From Bondarzewia mesenterica (taxonomy: Eukaryota > Basidiomycota > Agaricomycetes > Russulales > Bondarzewiaceae): DNA of 64,000 nucleotides. Shown here piece after piece: positions 11,238-23,044 of this stretch; positions within the stretch are counted from its first letter, which is position 1, and each line of letters opens with the position of its first letter. Below the pieces are notes generated by a model, which was given only the letters and a program-made list of their open reading frames with translations, searched no databases and was not told the DNA's origin. The DNA lies in the NCBI GenBank assembly GCA_004802705.1, contig SGPL01000068.1:1-64000 (forward strand), written 5' to 3'. The position numbers and the translations under genes are program-made.

Positions 11238-11832
11238 CTACTGATCTACTAATCTACATGTGACAGGTGTGAAATCGGAGGCAAAAAAAAAATGAACGAC
11301 GAACAACGCGGCAACAGCGCCCAACAAGACAGCCCTCAAGCCGCCGCGCCCGAGCCCTGCGAGCCCGAAAGGCAGTCGACGCGCAGGCACCTCTTGCCCT
11401 CGTGCTCTACGACGAGCTCGGGAATCGGGGGGCTCATCGTCAGGCTGTCGTACAGCCTGAATAGGACGGTGCCTTCGGGAGAGACCACGGTGCGCCGCAT
11501 GAGCAGTTTCGCGAAGGCCTCGTCCTCCATCGTCACGTCCTTGCCGTTGTCGCCGGTGATGACGATGCGCTCATACATCTCACGCACGGTGAGCAGGAAG
11601 GCGGTGGGGATGGTTGGAGGTGGGCGGGCGGTTGGAGGGCCTGCTGCTTCTGTGCGTCTGCGGTGGAAGGAGGCAAAAAGGCGAACACGTCGTCGTCGTC
11701 GCTGTCTTCGTCCAGGTCGTCGTCGTCGAGGGAATCATCGTGTGAATAGGTATACTGGGGGTCGCGATCGGAATAGTCGACGGCGGCGGTGAAGGGCCTG
11801 GAGGAATAGGAGGTTGTTGGACGGGAGGACAT
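11238..11832 (-). pseudogene. Unrecognised acidic tail-anchored protein, frameshifted
   Basis: ATG at 11832 starts a frame with SSRPTTSYSSRPF and a long acidic run (DDSLDDDDLDEDSDDDD) up to about 11640. A different frame then encodes a well-composed domain (PTAFLLTVREMYERIVITG, then LLMRRTVVSPEGTVLFRLYD and VVEHEGKRCLRVDCL) that stops at about 11336. A third frame encodes a hydrophobic tail (LRAVLLGAVAALFVVHFFF) ending at TAG 11238-11240. No acceptor near 11640 restores the frame, so at least one indel is present; the second shift rests only on the tail's hydrophobicity. I do not know the family. Either decay or assembly error; the acidic region is probably disordered. Confidence 0.5.
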
Positions 11833-13929
11833 GGTGGAGATGGGGAGGGGGAGGGAGCAGGGAAGGAGGCAAGAGAGAGTGGGAAGATGCGACTGGGAAG
11901 AGGTGAACCCATACGGGCCAGGCACATCATCGCTCTCAGCGTCCGTCCCTGACCAATTGCCTCGGTCCCCTCTTCCATTCTCGCTTGCTCTTGCGCCTCT
12001 TGCCTTGCATGCTGCTCCTCGCAAATTTACTTCCGCAGATTGCATTCGCATACGACTCTCGTCGCTGCCCTGTTGCCTTTCCCTGCAAACTCCGCCAACG
12101 ATCACCCGAGACATCCTAGCTATTAATTAGCGCTCCGAGGCTACTATGAAATCCCCGACTATCCTCTCGAGGCGCCCGCACAGAAACTGAACTGAATTCA
12201 TTGACTCCACTAAGTACTACGCCGGCGGTCATTATCTCTCGGCCCTTGCCTTTGCCTCTCGTAATCTGCCGGTCACCGATTGACCGGAGCGCCGTCCGCC
12301 AGTCATATCCTCCATTCCTTTTCAGCCTCCGTCCCCACTTCTGTTCTCTCCGCTCTTCGTGCTCCGCGGCGATATCACCCTCGCTCGGATGACCAGTGAA
12401 CCTCACAATTCTTTTTTACCTGCAACCGCATCGAAAAAAAAAAAAAAAAAAAAGACTATGCCACGACCACGAAGGATCGACCGAGTACTAGGAATACCAC
12501 TTGTGTACCTGAAACAAAACGTGTATCCCGTGCGACGATGGACAGTCCAGGTACACGCAACGCCCCTTCGTACCTCTCACTCTCAAAGCGACAGGTAAGG
12601 AACTGTGGCGCAAAGCTAAATGGGCGTGGCGGCCGCGCTAAGCGAGCAAGCTCCATCGTTGCCTCGTCCGGCGCCTTGGGGACTTAGGAACGCTCTGAGG
12701 TCTGAGTATTAGACAGTCGACGACGGCGAGTCTGAACGTTCTCGACTTCCTGTCAGTCAACCTATCTCACTGAATACACCTATGATAGCACAGCATCACG
12801 ACATACCTCGGACCGCCTCCGCAAGACGGGCGAAGTGCCACAACAAACGACGCAAACCCGCTGCCGTCGCCTTGACTCTTTCACACGAAATTATGAAATT
12901 GCGCAGAACAGCAGACCTCCCGTCAGATACTTATTACCACCCGTATTGCGAATGGAAGTCGCGGAAGCGCTTTTCGAAGAAAGAGGCGTCCGTCGGGAGG
13001 TCAAAACCCAGACCGCACAAACCGCAGCCACCGTCCAAAGAGCATGACGCAAGTCGTCATCCATCCCAGAACCCCGCGGCGTTAGGCAGGAAAACGAGGT
13101 TCCCNAAAAATCCAGCTGTCGACAGCCGACGGAGTCAACTGTCACAGTGCGTTCCGTCCGTACGAAATACGAAGCCAGCAAGATGACGACCCCCCTTCGT
13201 CGCACAAGAACCGCACACCCGAGTGCAGAGCGTGTCGAGATCAAGAGGCGATGTCCCTGTCCCTATGTTTGATTCGAGATGCGGTCAACGGTGGAGACGA
13301 GATGCCAAACAGCGCACACGGGAAGATGACGAACGCCAGAACGTGAGAAGAAAAGACAGTTTCGCGTCGGGCTTGTATCAAGCAAACGAGATCATGATTG
13401 AACCAGTTTGAGTAGTTAGGCGCTAGGATGGAGGTGAGCGGATGGAGGCGATCACAAGCTGTAGCAAGACCAGGCCATGAACAGCACAGCTGGTCCTCGT
13501 GATGATGGGATGGAATCACTGTAGCATAGATAGCCACGGAGTGCGTGGACGGCGAAGACTCAATCAGAGGAGGCAAATGTATTGCAGCAGTCAGCGCCCA
13601 CGTATGATAGGGGCCAGGGCAGCTATATGAAACATCAGGCAAAGTTGCGAAAGGCAATTCTGGAAAGATCGCCGTTGAGCATTATGATGAGGAGGTAGTC
13701 GAGGGTAGTCGTCCACATGCAAACTTACTGCTACGTCATTGTGAGAATCCTGAGGCGCGTGGGTTGATGCAAAGACTAGCTACACGGTACTCTGCCCGGG
13801 TGTGATTGGTATTGTACGAGTGGCAGCTTTGAGTGGCAGTGGTGAAGAGTGGTAAGGTCCGGGTAAGGACGAAAGTATGTGGATGTATATTTAAGTCAAT
13901 CTATAAATAATGAAATCAAAATATGACAA
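11833..13929. other. Intergenic, gene-poor, with one ambiguous base
   Basis: About 2.1 kb without a convincing gene. A poly-A run of about 20 lies at 12435-12453 and an N at about 13105. A minus-strand frame around 12890-13060 has a hydrophobic patch (LRHALWTVAAVCAVWVL) but no context that supports a gene; 13241-13657 (minus) is open for 138 codons with nothing recognisable. Confidence 0.45.
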
Positions 13930-14000
13930 GCATTAATGGGGTAGTGGTAACCTGGGTCGTTGCCATCGACCCGCCGGGGGTTCGATTCCCTCTTAATGCA
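13930..14000 (+). tRNA. tRNA-Gly (anticodon GCC)
   Basis: A 71-base cloverleaf. Acceptor stem GCATTAA pairs with TTAATGC, discriminator A. The D arm contains GTAGTGGTAAC. Anticodon stem GGTCG/CGACC holds the loop TTGCCAT, so the anticodon is GCC. The T arm is GGGGG-TTCGATT-CCCTC with one G-U pair. No intron. A T-rich run at about 14028-14036 can serve as Pol III terminator. Confidence 0.93.
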
Positions 14001-14315
14001 TGCCATTGATATCGAGGGCACTAAGACTTTTATTTTTGCTTCTACTGCAAGGTTTTTTTCCCTTCTGCCTCAACCCTCCCTCTTCGTTCAGCCTCGCTCT
14101 CAGTAAGTAATCGAAAGTCGAGCTCGAGCATCTGAATTTTCACTTTGATGCATTCCCTGGTGAGCAGTGTTTACACTTCATGAATCAACCACGATTCGCG
14201 GTGCTGAAAAATGAACACACATCTATCTTGTATCTACGAATACAGCACCAGCCTGCATAACGAAAATCGGCCGACTGGGGGCGGATCCACCGGATTGTCT
14301 CATAACATCACATCT

Positions 14316-16324
14316 ATGATGCCAGATCAAGAGTCGGTCCTGACTGTTCAAGGCCGAGCTCTCGCGTACCTCCGCAAGGAGTGCTTGGACCTGTACAACC
14401 GCCTTCATTCCATCGAGGACGACATCTTGTTCGTTAATCGCGTCCGCGAAACCTATCCCGCTCAGGCACTATTGCGTACGCACGCCTCATTTTCTTCCTG
14501 GCTGTCGGTCCCGTCGATTGATATTAATTATAACGATGAAAAAAAATGGGGCCGCTGTGATAGCCAACTTGCGATGCGGGGCGTGGTACACGGATCCCAG
14601 ACGTGTGAGTGTGCTGCCTGCCTGTCGCGCCTCCTCTTGTGTTCTCTGCGCTTTCTGATCATCGAGGGGCCACGATGCGATGCGATGCGATGCTACGGCG
14701 CTCTACATAGTCGAAAGACGTGCCGGCGTATTTCAAGTCCACCGATGGACATTACGGGAATTGGAGCTTCAACCTGCGGAGGCCGAATTTGCATCTCGTG
14801 CCCGTCGCGATGGCGCACAGCGGGTCAGTCCGTCGCCGTCTTCGACTTCCCATAAATCTCAATCTCAATCCGCCGAACCGATAACCGATCGGTGCTTCGT
14901 GCGCAGACTCGTCCTCGTCGACTCCACCCGCGCCGGGAAGCGCATGCCGGATGCGTTGTCGAAGAGCGTTCCGATCTGGTGCGCGGTGATCAACCGCGCC
15001 GTGCTCATTCAAAGACGGACGCGGCCTCCGAGTCGGACGGCTGCACACTCGAACGTTCTAAACCCGCCTTGGGACGTGAATCTGTACACCCCTCCCTCGG
15101 TCGTGAGTCCGCAAGAGCACAAGCAGATCGAAGAAAAATTGGAGCGGTGGGCGGAGGAACTCGCGGTGAGGATTCTCGCCTTGAGTCCGACCTGCCTGTC
15201 CTATAACTGTCTTGTTCGGATCATAGGCGTCCTCGTATGATCTTCCAAATCTCCCGGCGCCTTTACGGCCACTCTGGATCTCTCCAGCTACTTCGACGTT
15301 CCCACCTCTGGCTTCATCGACATCATCATCATCATCATCATCATCGGGGCTCCCCCCTTTCTTACCGGTCATCTGTGTGTCTGCGTCCAAACAGGTGGCC
15401 GAAGGCGTTGAAAGGCGGTCTCTCGGCTTTTCGTACGTTCAGGGTTCTGGAGATGATCACGAGCTCTGGGGGATGGTGTGTGTCGCACACGACGTTCTGG
15501 ACATTTTTCAACCGTTCATACATGTTCGTTTACTCAGGGACTGACGCCAGAGATTTTCTGGAGGAACAGGGAGGAACTGATGAAGAAAGATCGGGCGTCG
15601 CTGGAGCACTTTTGTCGCAGCACTCGTTTCTGGGTCTCAACATTCCACGGTCGACATCGACAACCGCACCTCCCTGCCGACCCCCATCGACAAAGTTTCG
15701 AATCGCCTCCTCCTATGTTCTTTGTCCGACTTGCCATCCATCCATTTTGGCGCGGTATTACGCGACGATGGCCGTACTGACGGGCCCGCCTTCCTCCTCC
15801 TCCTCCCCTCAACCAAACTTAAAGATTCCATGACTCAAGCCACCAGGGCCACCTTGCCCGATGAAACATCGTCCACCCGACTCCCACAGGTGTTGAGGCT
15901 TGAGCTGCCATCCGGTAAGAGGGGCCAGCATCAATTCCTGAAAGCAATATTGCCACGCGCGGTGCCGTTCGTCGAGTCCCATCTCCAAAATGGAAGGAAC
16001 GTGTGCGTGGCGTGCGAGACGGGCAAAGACGCCAGCGTTGGCGTGGTGCTCGCAATGCTGCAGCTGTTTTTCAATGATGACGGAAAGTGCCTCGCTGGTT
16101 CTGACGACGCTCGAAAAGCAACCAGTCAGTCGCACGAGCTCATCATGACGCAAACTCTGGATGATGGATCTGACTGTTTCTTGTTCTTCTTCATAGTGAC
16201 GAAACAATCTATCCGCACACGCTTGCAGTGGATCATATCCTCTCGACCACAAGCGAATCCATCGCGAACGACCCTCAAAAGAGTAAACGACTTCCTGCTG
16301 TCGCCTCACTCATCAATGGTATGA
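14316..16324 (+). CDS. RIT1: tRNA A64-2'-O-ribosylphosphate transferase
   Basis: Adds a phosphoribosyl group to A64 of initiator methionine tRNA, which keeps it out of elongation in fungi and plants. Start chosen at ATG 14316, the first ATG that gives the family's short leader before LAYLRKECLDLYNRLHSIED. Later exons give the family core: STDGHYGNWSFNLRRPN-like coding around 14735-14790, DSTRAGKRMPDALSKSVPIW (14920-14975), NPPWDVNLYTPPSVVSPQEH (15060-15120), GLTPEIFWRNREEL (15540-15580). The C-terminal phosphatase-like domain has CETGKDASVGVVLAMLQL (16015-16068), a variant of the CxxGxDxS P-loop. The last exon (RPQANPSRTTLKRVNDFLL) ends at 16322-16324. The D-H-x repeat codons at 15325 (CATCATCAT) encode serines in the used frame. 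Confidence 0.93.
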
Positions 16325-16736
16325 TCATAGCTAGATTGGCTGGGCGGGTACCATCATTGCTATCATCATCCACTTCTAAGGCAATTTGAGTTCGATCAGT
16401 ATCCATACTTTAAGTCTCAATTTGCATATTTGCATAGAATAGAGCAATGGTAGCATTCTCATTGCTCGAAGGTGTGCGAGGAAGGAAACGTCACTACACA
16501 CGGTCCTTTTGACGAGCACTCAGGATCGTGGTATGCAGTCTTGACTTACGAAATGATCAATCTGATTGTCAGCACACGCAAGGAGGTTATGACAGGATAC
16601 TTCAGCATCTAAAAAAGAACTGTCGCACGCAACATGTTCTACCTTCGAGATCTGATGCTTGTCCATGATATTAGTATCTATCGAACCAGTGTCGATCTTA
16701 GCCAGCTTTAAATATGACCAGCCACTGAGTATCCAC

Positions 16737-17547
16737 TCACCATGCATTATCCATTATCGGTCCCGCCGTCCACCTCCCCTCGATCCCATCCTGCACTTCA
16801 GAGCCCTTCTTAATTCCCCACGCAACCAGCATCTCATCCCGCGCTCTCTTCGCATTGACCTTCTCCCCATTGATCCTGGCACCGTTCAACCCTATCCACC
16901 AGTGACCTCTCGCCCCCTCCAACCGGAAAATCACTTCCGTATCATCCCTCCCCGGAAACAGATGAGCATTTTTGAGGGGCAGGACAGTGCCCGTCGCGCC
17001 CCAGTTGTGTACACCCTGAAAGAAAAGCTGTTTACCTCCCGGTACACCGGGACTGTTGGTCGGGAGGATATGCAACCGCCGGATGACGCGTGATCGGCCA
17101 ACAAAGATCATAGCGGCAAGACCAGCACCAACACTGAGATGGAACGCAGACAGAGCTGCGCGCTGCCATGCTGGTCGCAGCATGCTTTCCTTTCTCGCGC
17201 CCGTTTCAGAGTCAGCATCAGATTGTTGCTTCGTCTTCGCATTGTCCGCAGTTATCGACCAGTTTTTCCACGTCAGCTCCGTCATCGTAGACCTTCACAC
17301 AGCAGAGTCGTCAACGTCAAAAATTCGGAACCTACACTCAATATGTAACGAGCGAAGGAAATATGAGGAGGAGGCATACGTTACAATTGCGTCCGCCGCT
17401 ATGAGACCCCAGGTGAACTTCGCCCACCACGGCGGGGCTCTCTCAAAAAAAAGGCCTCTTCAAGACATATGGAGGAATAGGTTGTGCTGATCCTGGTGCA
17501 CCGAAGCGAGCAAACAAGGATCTAAGGCGGTTGACCGAAGACTGCAT
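16737..17547 (-). pseudogene. Unrecognised membrane protein with homopolymer frameshift
   Basis: ATG 17547 starts a leader resembling a mitochondrial presequence (QSSVNRLRSLFARFG), running to LKRP. Eight T's (plus-strand A's at 17445-17452) then put TGA in frame; seven would give LKRPFFERAPPWWAKF and an open frame. After a hydrophobic segment (FTWGLIAADAIV) an intron joins to STMTELTWKNW. The main exon has a second hydrophobic segment (SAFHLSVGAGLAAMIFVG), then a soluble part (FRLEGARGHWWIGLNGARIN), to TGA 16737. That stop overlaps a good GTGAGT donor, so the true C-terminus may lie in a further exon. The two-helix plan resembles small mitochondrial membrane proteins, but I cannot name it. 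The single extra base in a homopolymer is most simply a sequencing error. Confidence 0.6.
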
Positions 17548-17645
17548 GAGTTCAAAAATGACCTACTTTCGGGCACAAATTCGTCCTGTGTATGCCGTTA
17601 GTTTGAAATTATAGATATTAATATAAAAAATCCTTTTTTCCTAAT

Positions 17646-17738
17646 TCGGATATGGTGTAACGGCTAACATTGCCGCCTCTCATAAGAATCATTCGTCCTA
17701 GACCGCGGCAGCTCGGGGTTCGATTCCCCGTATCCGAA
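17646..17738 (+). tRNA. tRNA-Glu (anticodon CTC) with 21-base intron
   Basis: Acceptor TCGGATA pairs with TATCCGA. The D arm has GTGTAACGGCTAACAT. Anticodon stem GCCGC/GCGGC; the loop reads C-T-CTC-A, then an intron at 17683-17703 after position 37, then C38. T arm CGGGG-TTCGATT-CCCCG. The mature length is 72 bases. An oligo-T stretch at about 17744 can terminate transcription. The intron position is the canonical one for the tRNA splicing endonuclease. Confidence 0.92.
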
Positions 17739-17983
17739 TGAAAGTTTTACTTCCTCCTATTTTGTTCCCCAAGAAAATCTCATATGGTTTTGGTTGAGTT
17801 GCCACATCTTGCAATCCGTCAATCATGTATCACAACATCTATAATATGGCAACAATGCATTGCAAGCTAAATCCCATTGACCGCCGACGTGACAGAATGC
17901 TCTTCAGCAGGAACGTAGTTCGGACCCAATCATTTTTGAGACCCCTCCAACAAACGATACAAGTATATCTTCCCGCCAACTTG

Positions 17984-19838
17984 TTACGAGCACTCTCCAA
18001 AAAGAGATGCAGAACTGCCCGTAACGTTGACATTCTGGCATGTGTATGTTGCTGTGCCTGAGGGCGGTCTAATGGGGTTTTTATACATTGGGAAAGATAA
18101 GAGGGTGCTACCACGAGAGATAGGTAAAAGGTGAAACTCACGAAAGTGTTATGTTGTTGACGTTGATATCTCCGCAGCGACCGTCTGGTGAACATGACAG
18201 AGACGCCACAACCGTCTTCTCGGAGCCTGAGGATGTCCCGGATATACTGTCGGGTATTCACATTGGCTTGCGATCGTCAGAGGTCTGAATAGGATGGTAA
18301 CGTACTTGTCGAACCAGATATCCTCTATGTAAGTGTTCGAAGGGAATTCGGCACAAGCCTCTGCACTTGTCTCGTAGCACTGCCATATGACATAGTGAGC
18401 AACGTGTTCTAAAAGTCGAGACTCCCCTCTAAGTGCACAGCTACCTGGTCGATGATAATCGGGTTATCGACATTGGTCTCAAAGAAATCCTGGAACGTGA
18501 CATTCTTGACGATGCCACTACCGACGCCAGGTCCCGCCCAGGCCTTGATACGGGCACCGTTTTGTGCATTTGACATCGTGATATTACTGAGAGCCAGAAT
18601 TTTCAAGACGTCTGAGACTTGATGAGTTCGTATAAGACAAAAATACGTACATGGAGGCGACGTTTTGAACAATGTCGTAGACGCCGGCGTATTGCCCGAG
18701 GGATCCAACAGATATACCACTGTTTGCGAGTGCAATACAACCGTCATCGATGAGAAATTGAAGGGCAGATAGAAAACTGTACTTACTGAGAGCCATTGCA
18801 CATTAAGTTGGTAACCAAGATGTTTGTGGAATCTAATAGGCGACAGATGAAAATAAGAAATACGGTGCAAACGGAAAAGATGATCTCGGCACGCACTTGG
18901 CTTGAACGAAACACAATCGTCTCCATTATTGATGACGGAATTTTTTATGACGACGTTGTCGCTGCGGTAGGTATCCCAACCGTCCGTATTCTTCGCGGTG
19001 TTCTTTGATGTCGATTTCGCGTTGATGTTGATGTTGTCATAGACAATATTTTTGCTTTGGTACACCTTCATATGCCCGTCAGCGCTTTGCACGAATGAAA
19101 CAAAGACCAGAGGATAGATACCAGGTTGTTCCAGTTCGGGCCATTAACTTCATGAATATTTTGTACCATCACGTCGGTCCCGTTCAGAATAGTAAGCATG
19201 ATAGGGCGGACAAGACTACTGTTGCTCGCACTAAAGGAGGAAAGCACGGTCATACATACAATCGAAACGTAGAGACTCTGAATCATACTCACAATGAGTC
19301 ATACCAGGCCTGAAACAATAATCAGCATATATTCAAGAGCCATCAAACCGCCAGCTTACCTGGCCGTTACCATCGAGGGTTCCTCCACCGTCCAGTATGA
19401 TGTTTTTGCCTCCCAGAATCCAGAAAGTCGACTGATTTTGAAAGTCAAAAAAGAACGCATTCTGCATTTGCACTGTCGAATTCAATTTCATTGGGTCCGG
19501 AAACAAGAGCATTTACCCCGGTCCAGTAAGGGATGTCATCCGTGAACTTGACAGTACCCTGCACGCTCTGAAAAACACTCTCGTCAGATCATTCGATATG
19601 GACGAAACGCAGTACTCACGATATGTTTATTAGAGACACCGGTCATGTCCATACGGGTAGCCACACTGATTGTCGTGTGTTGAGGAATAACGATAGTATC
19701 GCATGTTCGAATGGCTCTGACGAATGCGGGCGCATCGTCACCTCCACTCGCCTCCAGAGTACATGTCGACCTCATCCCCTGCACACCAAACTCACGAAGA
19801 GCAAGTCCTAGAGCAGCAAGATGGAGCAACCGCGTCAT
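17984..19838 (-). CDS. Exo-polygalacturonase, glycoside hydrolase family 28
   Basis: Secreted pectin-degrading beta-helix enzyme releasing galacturonic acid from chain ends. ATG 19838 starts a signal peptide ([17 protein letters not shown]). GH28 motifs in order: NTDGWD (about 18985), [11 protein letters not shown] (about 18920), [13 protein letters not shown] (split by an intron through the catalytic His codon, 18715-18785), and RIKAWAG (about 18545). The SFKP variant and SVGSLGQY are typical of exo- rather than endo-acting members. C-terminal exons encode [20 protein letters not shown] and [23 protein letters not shown] is at 17984-17986. About nine introns, several under 60 bases. All catalytic Asp, His, Arg and Lys positions are present. 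Confidence 0.93.
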
Positions 19839-20188
19839 ACCTATCCTGATCGGGCTGGCAATAGAGAACACACACAAGCAGGGAAACTGCAATATATACA
19901 TACGACTGCACCAAGGCGGACCGCGGTATCTGAAAATAGACACCGAGTAGCATGTAGCGGGCCGGGACGATGCAGCCAAGTTGCATCGTGATGTAGTCTG
20001 CAAGCCTACAGCGTGGAATATTTGCACTTTTCGAGGTGATGGAAGTGTGCAGGCCGTGCAGATTTTGTCAAGTGATGCGGGAGAATCGCAAGCGAAGTTG
20101 CGTTACGAGCACATGAGCGCATGACTAGACAATGCAGGGCAAATGCAGGGCAGATCATTGAGATCATATCCTGGGATGGGACCTATTT

Positions 20189-20650
20189 GTGGACATAGTT
20201 CAAGCCCCCATTTTCAACGCTGTCAGGCTCAAGTACATATATTCGGAGTCGCTAGGCAAACGCGCGGATTTTTTTGAGCGCCGTGCGGAACTCGGCGAAT
20301 CCTTACGGAAGTACGCCACAAACCTGCTCAACGAAGCTACATCGGACATAACTGGCGTCATGCCAAAAATTGCGGCCTTCAAGGAAGTCATGACCCACCT
20401 GGTCGTCGAAAAGCACCTCAAGGTTCCGCGCAGATACTTCTTTCAACTCCAATCAGGTATCGGAGCAGCTCTCAACCTCGTTCGCATATATCCCGGAGGA
20501 AGCCAAAGCTGAGTTCCCGCCGCCTGAAGAGGCCCCAGGGCACGAGGAACGCGCAATGATGGTGGCGAGCCTCATGTTACGTATTGAGGACAACATCGTG
20601 CGTGTCGCTGGGCACCATGGAATGCCTGAGCACTTTGAGGCATGAGACCA
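20189..20650 (+). pseudogene. Decayed gene fragment, copy A
   Basis: Encodes RRAELGESLRKYATNLLNEA, then DITGVMPKIAAFKEVMTHLV, in one frame until about 20455. The coding then continues in another frame as VSEQLSTSFAYIPEEAK and PGHEERAMMVASLMLRIED to TGA about 20645. About 70-80% of the DNA is shared with 23853-24255 on the same strand. The family is not recognised; the mostly helical composition suggests a coiled or scaffold protein. The frame change and the absence of a start context point to a relic, though an intron near 20455 cannot be fully excluded. Confidence 0.55.
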
Positions 20651-21267
20651 GACCTTGGATTGTAAAGCCGTGCATGACTTACTTAAAGTGGCGACTCCCT
20701 GAGAGAATGGAGCGAGCGCTCCAAAGCCATTTCTCTTTCCATGCCTGGGGCAGCTGTATATCAAGACCAATCAGGTTCAGCCCTTCGGCGGACACCTTAT
20801 CAATGCCCTTTCCGCATGGTAGACCGGTCGACAGCGAGCGAGCATTTCGATGGAAGAGATCAAGTTCTCAAGTTGCATACAGCAGAAAGATAGTTCGGGT
20901 GAAGGCGCTGGCGTAGGAAACAGTGACAGCGAGTGATATCTGAATCAGATCCGAGGAGCCGGAACCAATGGTTTGGTACTTCGCTCACTATGTACCCTGC
21001 GTAATAGAATCCATGTGATACGATATGACTTGCGACAAGGTGACTCGTTGTACATAGGTAGGCGAGCTTGGAAAACAGTATCTGATCTGAAGGCACGTAG
21101 CGTCAATAGCATATAGGAACAAGTACGCACGACCCTGCAGGTAGGAGTGATAGACTGATGTTCCATGGTGGTGGAAGTACAGAATCAGAAAATGCGAATA
21201 CGCACCATCGCGTAGCCCTGGTGATGGGCACAACACAATGAGTGATAGAACAAAGTGCATTGAGTAT

Positions 21268-23044
21268 TCATTCAACAGTGATCATGGCTTGACTGGTTGA
21301 TACGTCTCGCTCTTGACGTGATGCTTCACTTTCAAAACGCTCGGGACTTGTGCTCCTGTCGACTCTGGCTTCGACGTTCGGCAGTGAGGGTCGAAAAGTG
21401 TGAAGAGAGATGGATGTCGGGTCATCATCTTCTCTTGGTACCGCGAACTCCACTTCGTGCGTGGTGACGAGAGTGGATGGGGCGGCTACAGCTTCATGCA
21501 AATTAAGCATCAGCCGCGACATCATTGTCACCGAGATGCTGTCCGTTGTTCAATTACACGTTTACGCCTATGTAGTAAGAAAAACTGATTCGAACTCACC
21601 AGGTGGAGAATGTCGATAGAACACCCTTCAGGATGGGCTATACGATGAATTGTAAGGTGCTTCTGTTGCTTGTCGGTATTGAGAATTAGACATACCGGAG
21701 CAAGCTATAGGCAACAATATCAGCAGACACAGACGGTGAGAACAAAGTGCATACGTAGAAGGTCAGAATATTTAGCAGGTTGGCTAAAGCCATCATCCTA
21801 AAATGATGAATATGTTACCTTCAAGTTAGAATCAAACGTACATGCTTTGAACCGGAAAATACGCACACAAAGTAGAGAGCACCTAGCATTCCGTACGAAT
21901 CAATACCTTATTAGAATGTGACAAAGGAAAGCTCGACCACTCACCATCGCGAAGGAAAAGTTGCATCAGCCCGGTATTCCGAGGGCCCATTCCCCTCGAC
22001 CATGTACGCACATCTCTATGTTGATACGTCCGGGCGACAGTTAAACCAAAGATTATCATGTCGAGAACAAATTCCTCCTCCCATGCAACGGCTACACCTG
22101 AGCGGTATTGTCGAATATATCAGAAGGAATCTATGAACTGCACTCACGAATTCCGCTGTAGATATGTTGAGCTTGCAAAAACTTGGGAGAAAAAAGGGTT
22201 GAAACCGTACGAACGTGGCATCAGACATGGTGAGATGACAGCCTTGTACATTGGGAACGACGTCACTGCTTTGACCAACTAGTGCCCACTGGAAACAGCC
22301 AATAGCTGAGAGTGACCGAGTAAGGAACACAGTTTAGTGGACGTACAGAGGCAATGGCAACCATGACAAGTCCGATAGTGAGCAGAAGTGCAAATATCTT
22401 TGCAGAACGACCATATAAAGCGTAAGTACGCATTATCAATAGGACTGGGTGGTTCCAATTTTCAAGTATTTAAAAGGCGAGAACAAAGTGCAACTCACAA
22501 CAGACGACAACCTGATTTGCGACTATGAGCAACTGACGGAACAATGCGTACAACCGACAACTGAGAAAGCTTAAGCGTGCTATTGAAAAAAAACTTGACA
22601 AAACAACTGCGTACCTCTGAAATCGTATAAAATCGTGGACTTTAGATCTCAGTATCCAGGTTCGATACTCGGGTGAGAACGTACCTTCTCGCTGGCAGCA
22701 ACATCGGAAAAATTGACAATCGTGACCACTATGTTTCCGAAAAATGGAATATAACGATTGAGAAGGAACCACATCGACGGCTTTGATAGTGGGCGAGGCC
22801 ATATCTGCTGGATCTCTGCGGGAAGGGTGATAAGATGGTCGTAGAATAAAAGGGCTACGCCGTTTGGCGAAATCCGTCAGGACAGAATGACGCTCGAGGT
22901 GGCAATGCGGGACCCTCACTTGTAGCCATGAGTTTAAGATAGCCATGGATAGAGCTGCGGGGCAGGAGGGGGAGAGTGTCTGCGTTGCCGTTCTCTGCTG
23001 AGCAAGATATCGACTTACATGGCTTCACTGATTGCGATCGTCAT
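21268..23044 (-). CDS. DUF6533-type seven-helix membrane protein
   Basis: Member of a large basidiomycete family of predicted multi-pass membrane proteins; function unknown. ATG 23044 (TIAISEA) is spliced to SIHGYLKLMAT and then to the signature exon LLFYDHLITLPAEI-QQIWPR, followed by SMWFLLNRYIPFFGNIVV. Later exons give MRTYALYGRSAKIFALLLTI (about 22430), EFVLDMIIFGLTVARTYQHR (about 22070), LRDGMLGALYFV and MALANLLNILTFY. The last exon has SVTMMSRLMLNLHE, the family's closing motif, and a polar cytosolic tail ending ITVE at 21268. Many exons are under 100 bases, so some junctions between 21560 and 22330 are approximate. It is flanked by the two copies of a decayed sequence (20189-20650 and 23853-24255). 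Confidence 0.85.

Noticed and set aside
13241..13657. 138-codon minus-strand open frame
   Set aside because: No domain, no splice context and ordinary length for chance in this composition.
15325..15351. Poly-histidine-like CAT repeat
   Set aside because: In the frame used by RIT1 these codons read as serine, so it is a short Ser run and not a metal-binding His tract.
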